7,218 bases of DNA from CAYLNM01 sp964385045 (GTDB taxonomy: Bacteria > Planctomycetota > Phycisphaerae > Phycisphaerales > SM1A02), in assembly GCA_964385045.1 (NCBI GenBank), contig CAYLNM010000194.1:1-7218 (forward strand). The letters are read 5' to 3'. Below are positions 4,053 to 7,218 of this stretch, piece by piece. Made by a program: the position numbers and the translations under genes. Position 1 is the first letter of the stretch. Each line of letters begins with the position of its first letter. Under the pieces are notes generated by a model, which worked only from the letters and a program-made list of their open reading frames with translations, was not told where the DNA came from and did not search any database.

Positions 4053-6896
4053 TCAGCCGGACGAGCTCGCAAGCGAGCCGCTCGCGGACGAGCCTCGGTC
4101 CCGGGCGTCGGTCGCACTCGCCGGCCCTTCGGATCGCCCGCGCCCGCGCCCCCGCCCCCGCCTCGCCGCCTCGCGCCCGAAGCGTCGCCGCAGCCACTTC
4201 TCCACCCCCACCACCATCCACGCGATCGCCCCGACCCCGAGGATCCGCGCCCACGCCGCCCCGTCGATCGGCGCCGACTGCATCAGCGCGTGCATGAAGG
4301 GCGCGTACGTGAACAGCATCTGCAGGGCGATCATCACCGCGATGCCCGCCGGCACCAGGGGGTTCGACCAGAGGCCGATCTTCAGGATCGAGTGGCGCAG
4401 GGACCGGCAGTTCAGCAGGTAGAACGCCTCGATCGCGATGAAGACGTTCACCGCCGCGGTGCGGGCGGCCTCCACGCTCGAGCCGCGACCGAGCTCCCAG
4501 TGAAAGAGCCAGAACGCCCCGGCGAGCATGATCGCCGACACCAGCAGGATCCGGCCGACGAGGTCCCACGAGAGCAGGTTGGCCTTCGGGTCCCGCGGTG
4601 GCCGGTCCATGAGGTCGCGCTCGTGACGCTCGAAGGCGAGGGTGATGCCGAGCAGGGCCGCGGTCGTCATGTTGATCCACAGGATCTGCACCGGCAGCAG
4701 CGGGAGCGTGGTCGCGGTCAGGATCGCGGCGAGGATCACGAGGCCCTCGCCCGCGTTCGTGGGCAGCGTCCACACGATGAACTTGCGGAGGTTGTCGAAG
4801 ACCGCCCGCCCCTCCTCCACCGCGGCCTGGATGGTCGCGAAGTTGTCGTCGGTGAGCACCATGTCCGACGCCTCGCGGGCGACCTCGGTGCCGCTGGCGC
4901 CCATCGCCACCCCGATGTTCGCCTGCTTCAGGGCAGGGGCGTCGTTCACCCCGTCGCCGGTCATCGCGACGATGTGGCCGTGGGTCTGCAGGGCCTTGAC
5001 GAGCCGCAGCTTCTGCTCGGGCGAGACGCGGCCGAAGACGGCCACGTCCTCGATGCGGGCGGCGAGCTCCTCGTCGTCCATCTCCGCGAGGGCGGCGCCC
5101 GTGAGCACGCCGCCGCCGCCCGACGCCACCTCCTCGGCGTCCACGATCCCGATCTCGCGGGCGATCGCCGCCCCCGTCGTCGCGTGGTCGCCGGTGATCA
5201 TCCGCACGCGGATGCCGGCGCGACGGCACGCCGCCACCGCCGCCTGGGCCTCGGGTCGCGGCGGGTCGATCATCGCCTGCAGCCCGAGCAGCTCGAGCCC
5301 CCCGGCGACGTCCGCGAGGTCCAGGTCCGCCGCATCCGCCGGCCGCTCGCCGCGGGCGAAGGCCAGCACCCGCATGCCCGCGGCCGCCATCGCCTCCGCC
5401 GCCGCCAGCACGGAGGCGGGGTCCAGCGGGCGACCGCCCGAGATCCGATCGCACCGTTCGACGATCGCCTCCGGCGCCCCCTTCATCCACACCGTCCGCG
5501 GACGCCCCTCCCCCGCGTCGTGCATCGTGGCCATGAAGCGGTGCCGCGACTCGAACGGGATCGTCGCGATCCGCGGCGTGCGCGCCTCCTCCGCCTCGTG
5601 CCGCAGGCCGAGCTTGCGGGCCGAGACGAGCAGCGCCGCCTCGGTCGGGTCGCCTTCGATCTCCCAGCGGCCGTCGCGATGCACGAGGCGCGAGTCGTTG
5701 CAGAGCAGCCCGCACCGCAGGCAGGCCTCGACCCCGCCGCGATCGACGTCCCCCGCCCGCGATCCGTCGCCGGGCCCGGCGTCCTCGGCCTCGGGCGAGA
5801 TCGCACCCTCCGGAACGTAGCCGACGCCGCCGACGCTCCACCGCCGCTCGCCGTCGAACACCGCCCGCACCGTCATCTCGTTGCGGGTGAGCGTGCCCGT
5901 CTTGTCCGAGCAGATCACGGTGGTGGAGCCGAGCGTCTCCACCGCCGGCAGGCGCCGGATGATCGCCCGCCGGGCCGCCATCCGGCTCACGCCGATCGCA
6001 AGGATGATCGTCACCGCCGCGGGCAGGCCCTCGGGGATCGCCCCCACCGCGAGGGCGACCGCGGCCATGAAGGTGTCCGACGCGTCGTCGCCCCGCAGCA
6101 GGCCGAGACCGAAGGCGAGGGCGGCGAGGGCCAGGATCGCGTAGACGAGGACGCGGCTGAACGCGGCGATCCGTTGCGTCAGCGGCGTCTTGATGTCCTC
6201 GGCCTCGGCGATGAGCCGCGAGATGCGGCCGACCTCGGTCGCGTCCCCGGTGGCGGTGACGACGCCCGTGCCCCGCCCGTGGGTCACGAGGGTGGACGCA
6301 TAGGCCATGTCGGTGCGGTCGGCCACCACCGCCTCGGCGGCGACGGGACCCGTCCGCTTGCGGACCGGGACCGACTCGCCGGTCAGGGCCGACTCGTCCA
6401 CGTGCAGGTCCTGCTCGTGGGCGACCCGCAGGTCGGCGGGCACCTTGTCGCCGGGGTCGAGCAGCACCACGTCGCCCGGCACCAGGTCGGCGGCGGCGAG
6501 CCGCCGCGTCTCGCCGTCGCGGAGCACCGTGCATGCGCTGGTCATGGTGCGAGCGAGGGCGTCGAGGGCCCGGAGCGCCTTGGACTCCTGCACGAAGCCG
6601 ATGATCGCGTTGAGGACGACGATCGCGAGGATCACCGCGCTGTCGACCCAGTGCTCGAGGACTGCCGTCACGCCGCCGGCCACGAGCAGCACGATCACCA
6701 GCGGCTGGGCGAACTGGTCGAGGAAGCGGGCCAGGGCCCCCGGCCCACGCCGGGCGGCGAGGACGTTGGGACCCATGCGGGCGAGACGGGCCTCGGCCTC
6801 GGAGCGGGCGAGTCCGGAGGCGAGGTCGGACTCGAGGCGATCGACGACGGTCTCGACCGACAGCTCGTGCCAGGGCGTTCCGGGACCGGTGGGCAT
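4053..6896 (-). CDS. P-type cation-transporting ATPase, P2 class, CtpF-like
   Basis: This 947-residue protein is a complete inner-membrane ATP-driven cation pump. In order: N-terminal cation-ATPase domain (about 9-45); M1-M2 (62-104); actuator domain with TGES (172-175); M3-M4 (248-306) with PEGLP (288-292); phosphorylation site DKTGT (331-335, Asp331); nucleotide domain with GDPTEAALL (415-423) and KGAPE (472-476); hinge motifs DPPR (544-547), ITGD (567-570) and TGDGVNDAP (646-654); and M5-M10 (706-903). Of the SERCA calcium ligands, Glu309, Asn768, Glu771, Asn796, Thr799 and Glu908 appear as Glu289, Asn714, Glu717, Asn742, Thr745 and Glu823, but Asp800 is Ala746. The substrate is therefore uncertain: Ca2+ is possible, another cation equally so. 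From memory, mycobacterial CtpF-type pumps read similarly in M6. An in-frame TGA three codons upstream limits the start to ATG 6896 or later; no clear Shine-Dalgarno is seen. The last 40 residues are an unusual Arg/Gly then Ser/Ala tail. Confidence 0.95.
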   Translation of the reverse strand: MPTGPGTPWHELSVETVVDRLESDLASGLARSEAEARLARMGPNVLAARRGPGALARFLDQFAQPLVIVLLVAGGVTAVLEHWVDSAVILAIVVLNAIIGFVQESKALRALDALARTMTSACTVLRDGETRRLAAADLVPGDVVLLDPGDKVPADLRVAHEQDLHVDESALTGESVPVRKRTGPVAAEAVVADRTDMAYASTLVTHGRGTGVVTATGDATEVGRISRLIAEAEDIKTPLTQRIAAFSRVLVYAILALAALAFGLGLLRGDDASDTFMAAVALAVGAIPEGLPAAVTIILAIGVSRMAARRAIIRRLPAVETLGSTTVICSDKTGTLTRNEMTVRAVFDGERRWSVGGVGYVPEGAISPEAEDAGPGDGSRAGDVDRGGVEACLRCGLLCNDSRLVHRDGRWEIEGDPTEAALLVSARKLGLRHEAEEARTPRIATIPFESRHRFMATMHDAGEGRPRTVWMKGAPEAIVERCDRISGGRPLDPASVLAAAEAMAAAGMRVLAFARGERPADAADLDLADVAGGLELLGLQAMIDPPRPEAQAAVAACRRAGIRVRMITGDHATTGAAIAREIGIVDAEEVASGGGGVLTGAALAEMDDEELAARIEDVAVFGRVSPEQKLRLVKALQTHGHIVAMTGDGVNDAPALKQANIGVAMGASGTEVAREASDMVLTDDNFATIQAAVEEGRAVFDNLRKFIVWTLPTNAGEGLVILAAILTATTLPLLPVQILWINMTTAALLGITLAFERHERDLMDRPPRDPKANLLSWDLVGRILLVSAIMLAGAFWLFHWELGRGSSVEAARTAAVNVFIAIEAFYLLNCRSLRHSILKIGLWSNPLVPAGIAVMIALQMLFTYAPFMHALMQSAPIDGAAWARILGVGAIAWMVVGVEKWLRRRFGREAARRGRGRGRGRSEGPASATDARDRGSSASGSLASSSG

Positions 6897-7218
6897 GGGG
6901 GATCACGGTGGGTGGGTGAGCGGAAGGGCCGGGAGCGGCGGACCGGGGCGCCGGTCCTTCCCTCACGGCGCCCGGAGCGACGTCGGGACGATCCTCGGCC
7001 ATCGCACCGGAATGGTCAACGACGCGTTCAGAGGCGGTTGGCTCGCGTCCTCGCCGCCCCGGCCGCCGCTCGGCGCACCCCCGTCCGCCTCCGGGCACAG
7101 GACGACTTCATCGGCGGGGAACGATCCCTGAACGCGAGGTGATCGGCGTTGCCCTATCCCTGCGCGACCGATCGACCGGGGGATCCCCACCCCCCCCCTC
7201 CCCACCACGGAAGGACCC
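6897..7218. other. Region upstream of the ATPase gene, no gene recognised
   Basis: The short open frames here (for example minus 6963-7208) give Gly/Arg/Pro-rich translations without recognisable domains. The stretch holds the candidate ATPase promoter (6991-7019) and, near the right edge, a GGGGATCCCC palindrome (7179-7188) and a nine-C run (7190-7198) within a nearly pure C tract. Confidence 0.5.
6991..7019 (-). promoter_or_regulatory. Candidate sigma-70-like promoter of the ATPase gene
   Basis: On the minus strand TTGACC (7019-7014) matches five of six -35 bases; a 17-nt spacer separates it from GAGGAT (6996-6991), a poor (three of six) -10. Transcription would start about 90 nt before the ATG at 6896. 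The -35 and spacer are good, the -10 is weak, and planctomycete promoter rules are not well known, so the call is tentative. Confidence 0.3.

Noticed and set aside
1727..4117. 796-codon minus-strand frame spanning three regions
   Set aside because: Only its segment beginning at ATG 3214 is of interest, as the likely native start of the beta-helix gene. The rest is Arg-rich out-of-frame reading.
3942..7142. 1066-codon plus-strand frame and the 1246-codon minus-strand frame (3358-7098) across the ATPase
   Set aside because: Both give low-complexity Arg/Gly/Ala/His-rich translations. The ATPase frame contains every conserved P-type motif in order, so these are shadows.

Overview
The window is very GC-rich DNA, most likely from a planctomycete of the Phycisphaerae type. 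This rests on two divergent exported proteins that both end in the dockerin-like pair of Asp-rich calcium loops (D-x-D-x-D-G followed by DLL-x-x-L-x-x-[FW]G) that is common at the C-termini of planctomycete secreted proteins. The taxonomic call is an inference from protein style; there is no rRNA or other marker gene here.

Layout: 1-1098 is a gene-poor stretch, visibly less GC-rich than the rest, holding a weak terminator-like hairpin at the left edge, a nested inverted repeat, a five-copy heptamer repeat and six GGATCC sites. 1099-3306 (minus) encodes a large secreted protein: signal peptide, right-handed beta-helix, propeller-like domain and dockerin-like tail. 3215-3526 is a divergent control region. 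3527-3862 (plus) encodes a 111-residue exported protein consisting of little more than a signal peptide and the same dockerin-like module. 3863-4052 separates convergent genes and holds two strong GC hairpins and a four-copy heptamer repeat. 4053-6896 (minus) is a complete ten-helix P-type cation ATPase of the P2/CtpF-like kind. 6897-7218 is its upstream region, with a candidate promoter.

The most interesting point is at the start of the beta-helix gene. An ATG at 3214 has a good Shine-Dalgarno and begins a convincing signal peptide, but it is out of frame with the rest of the gene. Two exact tandem copies of a 17-bp unit with a 14-bp palindromic core sit inside the signal-peptide codons. Removing those 34 bp on paper restores one clean reading frame. 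This is either a repeat-length (phase-variation) switch on a surface or secreted protein, a recent inactivating expansion, or an assembly error in a hard GC palindrome.

The two dockerin-like proteins are divergently arranged and may share control or a common surface partner (inference). The ATPase is an independent transcription unit with no visible functional link to them.
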